Shown in pieces: positions 8,183 through 16,752 of a stretch of DNA of 47,841 bases (position 1 is the first letter of the stretch; every line of letters starts with the position of its first letter). The position numbers and the translations under genes are program-made. The notes under the pieces were generated by a model. That model had not been told where the DNA came from and made no database searches. It saw nothing but the letters and a program-made list of their open reading frames with translations. Origin of the DNA: a virus. The stretch lies in IMG/VR virus record IMGVR_UViG_3300025892_000035, positions 1 to 47,841 of that record; one strand, 5' to 3'.

Positions 8183-9565
8183 ATGAGCGAAAGAATCGAA
8201 ACAACGGCGATTAGAAATCTGATTCATAACGAAGAATATTGTCGAAAGGTTTTACCTTTTATTAAAGAAGAATACTTCGTAGACAGATTAGAGAAGTTGT
8301 TGTTTACAGAGATTTACAAGTTTGTCAACAAGTATAATAATCTACCGACAAAAGAATCTCTATCGATTGAAATCAACACGAACAAAGGTATCACCGAAGA
8401 TGAGTATAAGAAACTCACAGGCATTATTGCTGAGCTCAATCCAGAACCAATCAACTTAGATTGGCTGGTTGAAACGACAGAAACATGGTGTAAAGACCGT
8501 GCGATACATAATGCTATCTTAGGTGGCATTCAGATTATCGATGGCAAAGATAAAGAACATACGCCAGAATATTTGCCAGAGATGTTATCAGAGGCATTAT
8601 CTGTATCGTTTGACCAGAAAGTTGGTCATGACTATTTACTAGAATCAAAAGAACGATTTGAATATTACAACAAGAAAGAAGAAAGGCTTGAACTTGATTT
8701 AGATTTCTTCAATAAGATTACACGAGGTGGTATTCCATCTAAGACTTTGAACATCTGTCTTGCAGGTACTGGTGTTGGTAAGACCATGTTTATGACTCAC
8801 CTTGCTTCGTCTGTTTTACTGCAAGGTAAAAATGTATTGTACATCACAATGGAGATGGCAGAAGAACGAATCGCAGAACGAGTTGATGCTAATCTATTGA
8901 ATGTTGGTATGAGTGATTTAGAAGAACTACCATACAAGATGTATGAAACAAAGATTAATAAACTACAAAAGAAAACAACTGGTCAACTCATTGTGAAAGA
9001 ATATCCAACTGCATCGGCTTCTGTTGCACACTTCAAAAATTTATTGAGTGAGCTTGCAATGAAGAAGTCTTTCAGACCAGATATAGTTTTTGTTGACTAC
9101 CTAAACATCTGTGCTTCGTCAAGATTTAAGGCAGGCGCTAATGTGAACTCATATACATACATCAAGGCAATCGCAGAAGAACTCAGAGGCCTTGCTGTAG
9201 AACAAGATATTCCAATATTCTCTGCAACACAAACTACAAGAAGTGGTTTTGTAAGTAGTGATGTTGGTCTTGAAGATACTTCAGAATCATTTGGTTTGCC
9301 TGCAACGGCAGACTTTATGTTTGCGTTAATCTCATCTGAAGAACTAGAAGAAAAGAATCAGATAATGGTTAAACAGTTGAAGAATCGATACAATGACCCA
9401 ACGATAAATCGAAAGTTTATCATTGGCGTTGACAGGTCTAAGATGCGTTTGTATGATGTAGAACAGCATGCTCAGACCGACTTAGTTGATAGTGGTCAAG
9501 TCGACACATCAATGACGAGTAAATTCACGCAAAAGATTGGTGAGTTTACAGATTTTAAAATTTAA
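8183..9565 (+). CDS. 41: replicative DNA helicase, DnaB family (T4 gp41-like)
   Basis: Hexameric 5'-3' fork helicase, 460 aa. The N-terminal domain of about 150 residues is helical (primase-interacting in the family). The RecA-like motor has Walker A AGTGVGKT at 194-201, a Walker-B-like strand DIVFVDYLNIC near 309, and ATQTTRSG near 350. It works with the primase at 28395 and the gp59-like loader at 45599. The start codon is preceded by a weak AGAGGG site. It has its own promoter 27 bp upstream. Confidence 0.95.
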   Translation: MSERIETTAIRNLIHNEEYCRKVLPFIKEEYFVDRLEKLLFTEIYKFVNKYNNLPTKESLSIEINTNKGITEDEYKKLTGIIAELNPEPINLDWLVETTETWCKDRAIHNAILGGIQIIDGKDKEHTPEYLPEMLSEALSVSFDQKVGHDYLLESKERFEYYNKKEERLELDLDFFNKITRGGIPSKTLNICLAGTGVGKTMFMTHLASSVLLQGKNVLYITMEMAEERIAERVDANLLNVGMSDLEELPYKMYETKINKLQKKTTGQLIVKEYPTASASVAHFKNLLSELAMKKSFRPDIVFVDYLNICASSRFKAGANVNSYTYIKAIAEELRGLAVEQDIPIFSATQTTRSGFVSSDVGLEDTSESFGLPATADFMFALISSEELEEKNQIMVKQLKNRYNDPTINRKFIIGVDRSKMRLYDVEQHAQTDLVDSGQVDTSMTSKFTQKIGEFTDFKI

Positions 9566-9579
9566 TACAGGAGAAAAAT

Positions 9580-9810
9580 ATGGCAGTAACTATTGACAAT
9601 ATAGACTATGATGAAACTAGTTTGACACCAGAGGTTAAGAACTCTATTTTACAAGTACAATCTTCAACTGCGGCTATTCAGAAGCTACAATCAGAGATTT
9701 TAAATCATCAAATTCTAATCGCACATCACAGTAAAAACATAAAAGATAATTTGCCTACTGATGAAGAAGCACCAACTGAGGCAGCTGATGTAGGTTCGCC
9801 TGAGGAATAA
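9580..9810 (+). CDS. small hypothetical coiled-coil protein (76 aa, DUF6447-like)
   Basis: Good AGGAG site upstream (AATACAGGAGAAAAAT). The first 20 residues (VTIDNIDYDETSLTPE) followed by a helix of about 35 residues and an acidic Pro/Glu tail resemble the short phage family I associate with DUF6447. No known function. It sits 14 bp after the helicase and 2 bp before an oxygenase, so it is within the same transcript. Confidence 0.7.
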   Translation: MAVTIDNIDYDETSLTPEVKNSILQVQSSTAAIQKLQSEILNHQILIAHHSKNIKDNLPTDEEAPTEAADVGSPEE

Positions 9811-9812
9811 AA

Positions 9813-10493
9813 ATGAGTAACATGACACACAGTTTTCTTTTTCCTACAATAGTATGGGAGAAGCAGTTAGATTATAAGAGCCCTAAAACAACAACCCAAG
9901 GTGACTCAGAAATACACAAGCACATTGCTATAAAACAATCAAACGAACCAACTGTACACAAATCCAACTATGGTGGTTGGCAAAGTGAGTCAGATATAAA
10001 ACTTCCATTTGATGAGCTGCAAAAAGAAATAGATGATGCTGTAGCAATAGTTTGTCGTCATGTTGAGTTACCTAAACTACAGATGACAGCTGTTTGGTAT
10101 AATGTAAACGCACCTGGACATTATAACTCTATACACAATCATCACGGCAGTATTATAAGTGGCGTTTATTATGTGGATGTTCCACATGAAGATATGGGTG
10201 ATATTGTTTTTCATAGGCCAGATGATGCTGAATATTATTTGAAAGATTTGCCAGATGAAAATCGAAACAACTTCAAGGCAGGTTCAACTCACAGATATAC
10301 ACCAAAAACAGGAATGTGTTTATTGTTTCCAAGTTGGCTTAAACATTCTGTTGAGGGAAATAAAGCAACAGATGAATCTGTTGGACTGTTTGTAAATGAG
10401 CCACCAGGAAGTGATACATTTATAAAGACTAACAACCTAAGACGAGATAGAATAAGTCTGTCTTTTAATTATTCTTACATACCTGAGGAATAA
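9813..10493 (+). CDS. 2OG-Fe(II) oxygenase-like protein (PF13759-type)
   Basis: Predicted dioxygenase, 226 aa. It opens with HSFLFPTIVWE, the usual start of this phage family. The metal-site region is H108-N-H110-H with GSIISGVYYV, then H178 in LLFPSWLKHSVE and R213 in RISLSFNYS. It is the same type as 2818 and 41906 but full-length and closest to the family norm. The substrate is not known for the family. It is co-transcribed with the helicase. Confidence 0.85.
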   Translation: MSNMTHSFLFPTIVWEKQLDYKSPKTTTQGDSEIHKHIAIKQSNEPTVHKSNYGGWQSESDIKLPFDELQKEIDDAVAIVCRHVELPKLQMTAVWYNVNAPGHYNSIHNHHGSIISGVYYVDVPHEDMGDIVFHRPDDAEYYLKDLPDENRNNFKAGSTHRYTPKTGMCLLFPSWLKHSVEGNKATDESVGLFVNEPPGSDTFIKTNNLRRDRISLSFNYSYIPEE

Positions 10494-10495
10494 AT

Positions 10496-11254
10496 ATGGA
10501 TGATAATTATGAACGCCAATCATTCACTAATAATGTGATTGGCAACAAAGATACTGATGGTCATAAATTTGTGGTATCAAATCCACATAATGACGATAAG
10601 TATGAGTTTGATTCTAACATTCTTTCTGGTGGCGATTTTCACAAAGTCATAGACTGGAATGATGGTGCATTTACAAAAGAAGAAATTCAGAAATATTATG
10701 ATGCCGCTATGGCAATGGACTGGGAAGATGAATGGTATTCAACACCCGATATGAAATCGGACAAAAATCGTGTTGGGTATAAACATGTTACATTGGGTGG
10801 TAGTGATACTGAAAGAGTTGATTATGAAATAGAACAGCCTTGGGTTAAAGAGATTTGGGATAAAATTAATCCAGGTCTGAAACTCATAAGACATTATCTA
10901 AATGGCCATGGCCCACATCAATCTGGTGGTATGCATGTAGATGGTTGGACTGGTAATCAATATACTGTTATACTTTATTTAACTCCTGATATGACGCCAG
11001 ATGATGGTGGCACATTAGAACTGTGGACTCCGAACATTACTGATGAGATGAAGGCAATGGCAATCAATACTCCTTTTGGCTTCGGACAGGCAGAAGAACA
11101 TTTCCCAAACATTCAACAATCACTATGGCCAAGACCTGGTCGTTATGTGGTCTTTGATGCACGAATACCTCATGTCGCAAGGGCAGTTGAGAACGATAAG
11201 TTTCGTGTATCACTAGTGTTCAAAGGTACAACTCTTGGCATGTCTGATGTCTGA
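10496..11254 (+). CDS. 2OG-Fe(II) oxygenase
   Basis: Predicted dioxygenase, 252 aa, the longest of the set. H147-x-D149 lies in GGMHVDGWTG, followed by YTVILYLTPDM, GGTLELW, H226 in DARIPHVARAV, and R237. It resembles P4H-type hydroxylases. It starts 2 bp after the previous gene and overlaps the next by 8 bp. The first 45 residues are polar and unlike the other copies. Confidence 0.85.
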   Translation: MDDNYERQSFTNNVIGNKDTDGHKFVVSNPHNDDKYEFDSNILSGGDFHKVIDWNDGAFTKEEIQKYYDAAMAMDWEDEWYSTPDMKSDKNRVGYKHVTLGGSDTERVDYEIEQPWVKEIWDKINPGLKLIRHYLNGHGPHQSGGMHVDGWTGNQYTVILYLTPDMTPDDGGTLELWTPNITDEMKAMAINTPFGFGQAEEHFPNIQQSLWPRPGRYVVFDARIPHVARAVENDKFRVSLVFKGTTLGMSDV

Positions 11255-11762
11255 TATTATTATACAAGATAACTTTTTAGATAAGGATTATTTTGAAAAC
11301 ATAAAGAATACAATTCTTTCACCTGAGTTTCCCTGGTACATGCGGCCCACATTAGACCCTGATGGACCAGGTAATCCAAAAACTGATTATCAGATGACTC
11401 ATGTTGCATACTTTTTTGATAAGGCACTAAGTCCTTTATATGGCCATCTTACTGACATGGGCAATAAGATGGGTGTGTTTGTATTCACAAAAGTTAAAGT
11501 AAACCTAAACAAAAGAACAGAAACAAGCGTTGAGGCTGGTTATCATGTAGATATGGCAAAGTCCCCACCCAATGCTTTAACTTCTGTATTTTATCTTAAT
11601 ACAAACAACGGGTATACAAAATTTGAAACTGGCGAAATAGTAGAAAGTGTTGCGAACAGACTTGTTACTTTTCCTCAACATATACAACACACAGGCGCAA
11701 CCAATACTTGTGATGAACAGTATCGGTGTGTTCTTAATCTTAACTGGCTAAAAGCTGCTTGA
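11247..11762 (+). CDS. 2OG-Fe(II) oxygenase-like protein
   Basis: Predicted dioxygenase, 171 aa. ATG at 11247 is preferred over an upstream in-frame TTG at 11235 because MSDIIIQDNFL is the usual N-terminal strand of this group. H100-V-D102 (AGYHVDM), a TSVFYLNTNNGYTKF core, H145/H148 and R160 complete the triad. It is the third of three oxygenases behind the helicase. The TGA lies inside the next -35 box. Confidence 0.78.
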   Translation: MSDIIIQDNFLDKDYFENIKNTILSPEFPWYMRPTLDPDGPGNPKTDYQMTHVAYFFDKALSPLYGHLTDMGNKMGVFVFTKVKVNLNKRTETSVEAGYHVDMAKSPPNALTSVFYLNTNNGYTKFETGEIVESVANRLVTFPQHIQHTGATNTCDEQYRCVLNLNWLKAA

Positions 11763-11789
11763 CATTCTCTCCTGACTACTGTATAAATA
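11759..11789 (+). promoter_or_regulatory. hybrid early/late promoter
   Basis: TTGACA 11759-11764, 17-bp spacer, then TATAAA 11782-11787. The -10 region continues as TATAAATA (11782-11789), an exact match to the T4 late promoter. The site could therefore serve host-type sigma early and the phage late sigma later. The upstream gene's stop codon lies in the -35 box. Confidence 0.75.
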
Positions 11790-11808
11790 GCAGTATACGG
11801 AGAGAATT

Positions 11809-13074
11809 ATGGCATATGAAGCTTCAGAAATAATGACTGCTACAGCATTGCAGTACAAATCATCTGAATTACAAAAAATAAAAGACTACACTCAGTTACA
11901 AGACTTGATGAAAGCAGGCATAACTGATTCCGATGCTGTTCAATTTGGTAACAGGGCAATCGAACAGGGATTTTTAAAACTAATGGACCCAGACAATCCA
12001 TCAAAGGTTGCTGATATGGCTGTTGGTGTTTCAGCTGCTATAGCAATCAGAAAATATATGAATATTACTTCTGAAAGAGTTATTACATATATGACAGGAA
12101 ATGTTTGGCCGGAAGAAGTTCAAGATTTTCAAGTTAGTGCTTATGGATTTACAGACTATAATTCATCTGATATTGTTGTTAGAAAATTTAGTGATAAAAA
12201 TAAGTTTTACGGCATATCGTTAAAGAAAAAGAAAACAGTCAAAGCTGCGGACCCAACCCTTATCAACAAAGCATTTTCTACTGCATTTGATGGTGAAGAA
12301 TTTGATGATTTAAAAGAAGAACTGGTTGAAACTAGAATAGAGTATTTTGCTAATTTGGTTATTGAGGCGGTAGAAAAAGGAATCATACTCAAAAAAGACA
12401 TAAAGAACTTTGATACTTTAAAGAAAAGAAATAAAAAAGAATTATTTGAAGCTAAACAAAAAGACAAGAATCAATTTGGTAACAAGTCATACATAGACAC
12501 TAAAGGGTATGCAACAGCGGATGACGGATATCTTGCAAGTAATACGAAAGACCCTAAAAGTATGAGGTACTTCGTCAATTCAAAATTATCAGATAAAAGG
12601 AACAATGCTTTGTGGGACGCCTTTGAGAATATTATGGATAAAGGTGGTTCAAAGTTAGCAGAGAATTTAATAAACATAATACTAAAACAAAATTTATTTG
12701 AAGAACTTGAAGCTAAAGAATTAGGAGATAGAAAATTTGATTTTGCTTTAGTAACGGGTATAGCATCTGCTTCTCCATCTGGTATCGTAAGTATTCAAAA
12801 TGGAAAAGTAATATCACTAAAAACAACTTTGTGCGGATTATCAAGAATTGAGAATCAATACAAGGGCGACTATAAAGTTATTCAAGATGTAGAAGCAACT
12901 AACAAGTCATCAGCTGCTAAAATATTTTTTAAGTTGGTAAAGGGTAAGCTTAATTTATTGGACTTAGAAGTTAGATATAAAGGTTCTTTTTCCCCCCAAC
13001 CACAGTTTCAAGGCGGACTAAATAAAGATTTCAAAAGATTATTAGACAAAGAGTGCTCAGGTGGTCCTGGATAA
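11809..13074 (+). CDS. hypothetical protein with possible PD-(D/E)xK-like core
   Basis: 421-residue protein I cannot assign. The start has a strong ribosome site (ACGGAGAGAATT). Residues about 115-150 (SSDIVV, then FYGISLKKKK) resemble the aspartate and x-x-K strands of a restriction-endonuclease fold, but the motif is weak. A C-terminal half contains SPSGIVSIQNG and ends CSGGPG. It is lysine-rich. It could be a nuclease or a virion-associated protein. The hybrid promoter at 11759 is consistent with either early or late expression. Confidence 0.6.
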   Translation: MAYEASEIMTATALQYKSSELQKIKDYTQLQDLMKAGITDSDAVQFGNRAIEQGFLKLMDPDNPSKVADMAVGVSAAIAIRKYMNITSERVITYMTGNVWPEEVQDFQVSAYGFTDYNSSDIVVRKFSDKNKFYGISLKKKKTVKAADPTLINKAFSTAFDGEEFDDLKEELVETRIEYFANLVIEAVEKGIILKKDIKNFDTLKKRNKKELFEAKQKDKNQFGNKSYIDTKGYATADDGYLASNTKDPKSMRYFVNSKLSDKRNNALWDAFENIMDKGGSKLAENLINIILKQNLFEELEAKELGDRKFDFALVTGIASASPSGIVSIQNGKVISLKTTLCGLSRIENQYKGDYKVIQDVEATNKSSAAKIFFKLVKGKLNLLDLEVRYKGSFSPQPQFQGGLNKDFKRLLDKECSGGPG

Positions 13075-13086
13075 TTGAATTCAATT
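13073..13086. repeat. 14-bp perfect palindrome
   Basis: AATTGAATTCAATT, directly after the stop at 13074, followed by further TTCAA/TTGAA half-sites to 13100. It could be an operator or a weak hairpin. The gap from 13075 to 13198 also holds an AT-rich stretch and the late box at 13158. Confidence 0.5.
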
Positions 13087-13157
13087 CAATCTAAGTTGAA
13101 TATTTCGACACCTAATGTCAGCACAGACTTTTTATATAGTGTATAATATACCTATAT

Positions 13158-13165
13158 TATAAATA
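13158..13165 (+). promoter_or_regulatory. T4-like late promoter
   Basis: Exact TATAAATA, followed by ATAG. It lies 34 bp before the gene at 13199 and heads the long run 13199-20708. A TATAAT is also present at 13142-13147 but lacks a good -35 box. Confidence 0.7.
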
Positions 13166-13198
13166 ATAGTGTAAATTAAATTAATGGAACAAGTGTAA

Positions 13199-14428
13199 AT
13201 GCAAGGATTTCAAGACTACATTGTAGAGGATAAAAACACACATCTGGAACATCTGGAAGATGAGATTATCAATAATGGAAGTCAAGGTGCCACAACGGCA
13301 ATTGAGTTTCTAAAATCTATCAAACAAATGTTACAGGGTGGCGAAGGCGCCTCACAGATTTCAGTTAAGTGGGATGGCGCACCTGCTATATTTTGTGGCA
13401 CAAATCCAGAGAACGGCAAGTTCTTTGTTGCAACTAAGTCGTTATTCAACGCAACTCCAAAAATTAATTACACAAACGCAGATATTAAGAGAAACCATGG
13501 CGGTGCATTGGCAGAGAAACTAACTGTCGCACTAAAATATTTTCCAAAGTTAGGTATCAAAGGCATACTACAAGGTGACTTATTGTTCACTAGTGGCGAT
13601 AAGAGTCGTGCAAAAGTTGATGGTAAAGATTCAATCGTCTTTACACCAAACACGATAACATATGCTGTGCCTGTTGTGAAAACAGGACTGTTAGGTAGTT
13701 CTCTATACAAGAGAGTTGACCAGGCAAAGATTGGGATTATATTTCATACATCATACTCTGGCAAAACAATCAAAGGATTGAGTGCAAGTTTTGGTGCAAG
13801 TGTTAGTAATCTAAAAAGTAACAAAGATGTATTCTTTGATGATGCAATGTATAAACAAACGAACCCTGGTTTCACTAGGGCAGAAGCAATTGCGTTTGAT
13901 AACATTATTAGAATGTCAGAAGGTTCTGCGTATAAGGCTGGTAAATTTATTGACAAGATTAAGAAAGACAAAAACACATTATCATTGGGTGTTCAGTTGA
14001 AAACATTTTTCAACACTTACATTAGAGAAGGCACACCAATAACAAATACAAAAGCATTAGCAAATAACTTTGAAGTATATTTCAAAGAGAAGATACAAAA
14101 AGAAATTGATAGTAAGAAACAAGAATCAACTAAACAAAAGTATGAAGAAATTCGTGAAGTCGGTATGAGAATAATTAGGGCAGATAGAGAAGGTCTTTAT
14201 TTTGCCATTGCAACATACATAACGCTTCAGTCTGCAAAGGCTGTATTGATGAAGAAACTAAATAATATACAGAGTATCGGTTCTTTCCTAAGAACAAAGA
14301 ATGGATTTAAAGTTACAAATCCAGAAGGATATGTAGCAATCAAACAAGGCGGTGCTGTAAAACTTGTAGATAGACTAGAATTCAGTCGTGCAAATTTCAA
14401 CATGGCCAAAAACTGGGTAAAAGGATAA
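13199..14428 (+). CDS. ligase-like nucleotidyltransferase, possible capsid cargo
   Basis: 409-residue protein with the order of motifs seen in covalent nucleotidyltransferases (DNA/RNA ligases, capping enzymes). K57-W-D-G60 matches motif I (KxDG). ILQGDLLF near 137-146 resembles motif III with Asp instead of Glu. PEGYV (E376-G377) resembles motif IV, and K388-L motif V. I infer a ligase-like enzyme or an inactive relative; the substrate could be RNA or DNA ends. The N-terminus MQGFQDYIVE|D resembles the T4 capsid-targeting sequence, so it may be packaged. It ends on the ATG of the next gene. Related uncharacterised proteins occur in marine phages. Confidence 0.65.
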   Translation: MQGFQDYIVEDKNTHLEHLEDEIINNGSQGATTAIEFLKSIKQMLQGGEGASQISVKWDGAPAIFCGTNPENGKFFVATKSLFNATPKINYTNADIKRNHGGALAEKLTVALKYFPKLGIKGILQGDLLFTSGDKSRAKVDGKDSIVFTPNTITYAVPVVKTGLLGSSLYKRVDQAKIGIIFHTSYSGKTIKGLSASFGASVSNLKSNKDVFFDDAMYKQTNPGFTRAEAIAFDNIIRMSEGSAYKAGKFIDKIKKDKNTLSLGVQLKTFFNTYIREGTPITNTKALANNFEVYFKEKIQKEIDSKKQESTKQKYEEIREVGMRIIRADREGLYFAIATYITLQSAKAVLMKKLNNIQSIGSFLRTKNGFKVTNPEGYVAIKQGGAVKLVDRLEFSRANFNMAKNWVKG

Positions 14429-14757
14429 TGGCAGAAGAAGAAAAGAAAACTACTACATTTCATCCCGCTGACACAAACGGCGATGGCACAGTAAGTAAAG
14501 AAGAACACCAGATGTATATGGAGTTCAAAAGAAAAGAACTTGAAGATGCGGATGCAATGCGTGATGCACAAAGGACAATGACTTGGTTTGCTTTGGCAGG
14601 ACTATTGTTATATCCATTTGCGGTTGTACTTGCTGTTCTGGCAGGTTTAGATTCGGCAAGTAAGATACTTGGTGATATGGCGGCTACATATTTTGTCGCA
14701 GTTGCTGGTATTGTTGCTGCCTTTTTTGGTTCACAAGCATATAGTAAGAAGAAGTAA
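14428..14757 (+). CDS. EF-hand-like membrane protein
   Basis: 109 residues. A single EF-hand/dockerin-like calcium loop spans D15 to E26 (D15-x-N17-x-D19-G-T21, acidic at position 12). A charged helix of about 20 residues comes next, then two hydrophobic segments at about 49-72 and 82-104, ending in a Lys tail. The loop suggests Ca2+ binding at a membrane face. Its length and two membrane segments would also fit a holin, but nothing proves that. The start overlaps the previous stop and the next gene starts directly after the TAA. Confidence 0.72.
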   Translation: MAEEEKKTTTFHPADTNGDGTVSKEEHQMYMEFKRKELEDADAMRDAQRTMTWFALAGLLLYPFAVVLAVLAGLDSASKILGDMAATYFVAVAGIVAAFFGSQAYSKKK

Positions 14758-16752
14758 ATGAAATCATTTCACACATTCAAAGAATCGATAATTGATATCC
14801 CTAGAAGCACATATGCTCCTATGGTCTTTGATAAAGAGGATACATCTAACCCTGTAATCAAACCATCTGTCATTAAGATGATTGAGGACCAGTTGGCAGA
14901 ATTTGAAAAAGAATATCCTGTGTTGAAATATACTTTGATTGGTTCTATACTTACACACAGATACAGAAATGATGCCGACTTAGACATCAATGTTTTGTTT
15001 GATGTGCCTGTTGAAAAACGAGAAGATGAAAGAGTAAGACTTTCTAAGAAGTATTTGTCTGCAAAGAATCCAGACAACATTCAAGGTAAAGAAATACCTA
15101 ATACAAAACATCCTGTCAACTATTACTTCATCACAGACAAAGAAACTTACGATTCTCAGAACGCTAAGGCTGATGCTGTGTTCGATATTAAGAATCAGAA
15201 GTTTGTCAAACGACCAGAAGATTTCAAGTTCGATATAAATCTATATCTAAAAGACTTTGAAAGAAAAGTACAAGAGATAGATGTTGTCAAAGGCGAACTG
15301 CAAAGAGATATAATTGACTATGATGAATTGTCTGAGTTGAAACCAGGCGAAATAAAGAACCTAGAAAGACGATTGACATCTAAGTTAAATGAGATTGAAA
15401 AGAGTATACAAGATTTAAGTGATATGGGTGATGTCGCTGACGCTGAAAGACGAGATGCGTTTGATAAAGATATGACACCAGACGAAATTAAAACATTTAG
15501 TATTAAGAATAGATTGCCAAAGAATGTAATCTACAAAATGTTAGAGAAATACCATTATCTTACATTCTTAAAAAAGTGTAAGAAAATTTTAGATGATGGC
15601 GAAGTTACTGATGCTGAGATAGATACATTGCGAAAAGAAGAAAATGGTCATAGACCAGTCCAAGAGGCATTAGATAAGACTAGCAAGTTAGTTTTTGCAT
15701 ACGGTAGGTTCAACCCTCCTACTATAGGGCACGATAAACTTATGAGAGAAGTGATTTCACAGGCTAGGAAGAACGGTGCTAATCACATTGTTTATGCTAG
15801 TGCCTCAACAGACAAACGAAAGAACCCACTAGACCAAAACACTAAAATCAAGTTTATGAAGAAGATGTTTCCTCAGAACAAGATTGTCGGCGCTGGTGGC
15901 ACACAAAGAACATTTATGGAAGTGTTGAAGTTCTACGATAAGATGTACGGTGAAATTATTATGATTGCAGGTAGTGACCGTATCAATGAATTTCAAAAAC
16001 TTGCTGACAAGTATAATGGTAAAGACTACAATTACAAATCTATAAAAGTTGTTTCATCTGGCGACAGAGACCCTGATGCAGAAGGTGTTACAGGAATGAG
16101 TGCAAGTAAGATGCGTGAGATGGCAAAAGTAAATGATTTCAAAACATTTAAAACAGGACTTACATCTAATCTTTCTGACAGAGATGCGAAACAATTGTTT
16201 GATGCAGTTAAGAAAGGTATGGGTCTTAAAGAGAGATATGAATCATTTACTGATTTCTTAAACAATGATTTACGAGAAGAATATTATCAAGAGAAAATAT
16301 TCAATGTTGGTGATATGATTGAACATGTTGATGGCTCTACAGGCACAGTCGTTAGACGAGGAACAAACTATGTTTCATATGAGTCTGATGGTCTAGTCAA
16401 GAAGGCATGGTTGTATGATATACAAGAACTTAAAGAAAGTGCGATACAAGACGAACCTAGTGTCTTAGAAACACTTGAAAACGAATTAGGTAGTGTAGAT
16501 GAGTACTTTGAGTTGAATCAAGTTTCGGTCGAGGCGTATGAAATCGGTCAAGATTATGCTCAACACGCTATGAAAATAACACCACATCAACCAGTATTAA
16601 GTTTTAAACTTGCAAATAAGGTAATTGAGCGCAAAGATATTGATAATTTTGCAAATGAAGATAAAATAATAGATAAATATAAGAAACGATACGGAGACCG
16701 CTGGGAAGATGAATTAGAGAAGGCGGTAATACGAATGAAAAAGGAACTATAA
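14758..16752 (+). CDS. multidomain nucleotidyltransferase / NMNAT-like protein, possible capsid cargo
   Basis: 664 residues. The N-terminus MKSFHTFKES resembles the T4 capsid-targeting sequence. Domain 1 (about 35-160) resembles a pol-beta-type nucleotidyltransferase (GS at 62-63, then DADLDI around 72-77). A helical linker of about 140 residues ends VQE|A (301-304). Domain 2 is an HxGH-type adenylyl/cytidylyltransferase with GRFNPPTIGH at 316-325 and SASKMRE at 448-454, like NMN adenylyltransferase. Near 496 the motif SFTDFLNNDLREE resembles an internal targeting sequence, followed by a small KOW-like beta region and a charged helix. A role in NAD synthesis or RNA/protein nucleotidylation is possible. 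Confidence 0.75.
   Translation: MKSFHTFKESIIDIPRSTYAPMVFDKEDTSNPVIKPSVIKMIEDQLAEFEKEYPVLKYTLIGSILTHRYRNDADLDINVLFDVPVEKREDERVRLSKKYLSAKNPDNIQGKEIPNTKHPVNYYFITDKETYDSQNAKADAVFDIKNQKFVKRPEDFKFDINLYLKDFERKVQEIDVVKGELQRDIIDYDELSELKPGEIKNLERRLTSKLNEIEKSIQDLSDMGDVADAERRDAFDKDMTPDEIKTFSIKNRLPKNVIYKMLEKYHYLTFLKKCKKILDDGEVTDAEIDTLRKEENGHRPVQEALDKTSKLVFAYGRFNPPTIGHDKLMREVISQARKNGANHIVYASASTDKRKNPLDQNTKIKFMKKMFPQNKIVGAGGTQRTFMEVLKFYDKMYGEIIMIAGSDRINEFQKLADKYNGKDYNYKSIKVVSSGDRDPDAEGVTGMSASKMREMAKVNDFKTFKTGLTSNLSDRDAKQLFDAVKKGMGLKERYESFTDFLNNDLREEYYQEKIFNVGDMIEHVDGSTGTVVRRGTNYVSYESDGLVKKAWLYDIQELKESAIQDEPSVLETLENELGSVDEYFELNQVSVEAYEIGQDYAQHAMKITPHQPVLSFKLANKVIERKDIDNFANEDKIIDKYKKRYGDRWEDELEKAVIRMKKEL

Noticed and set aside
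13142-13147. TATAAT near 13142 as an eleventh early promoter
   Set aside because: No TTGACA-like box at 16-18 bp upstream; the exact late box at 13158 is the better candidate.
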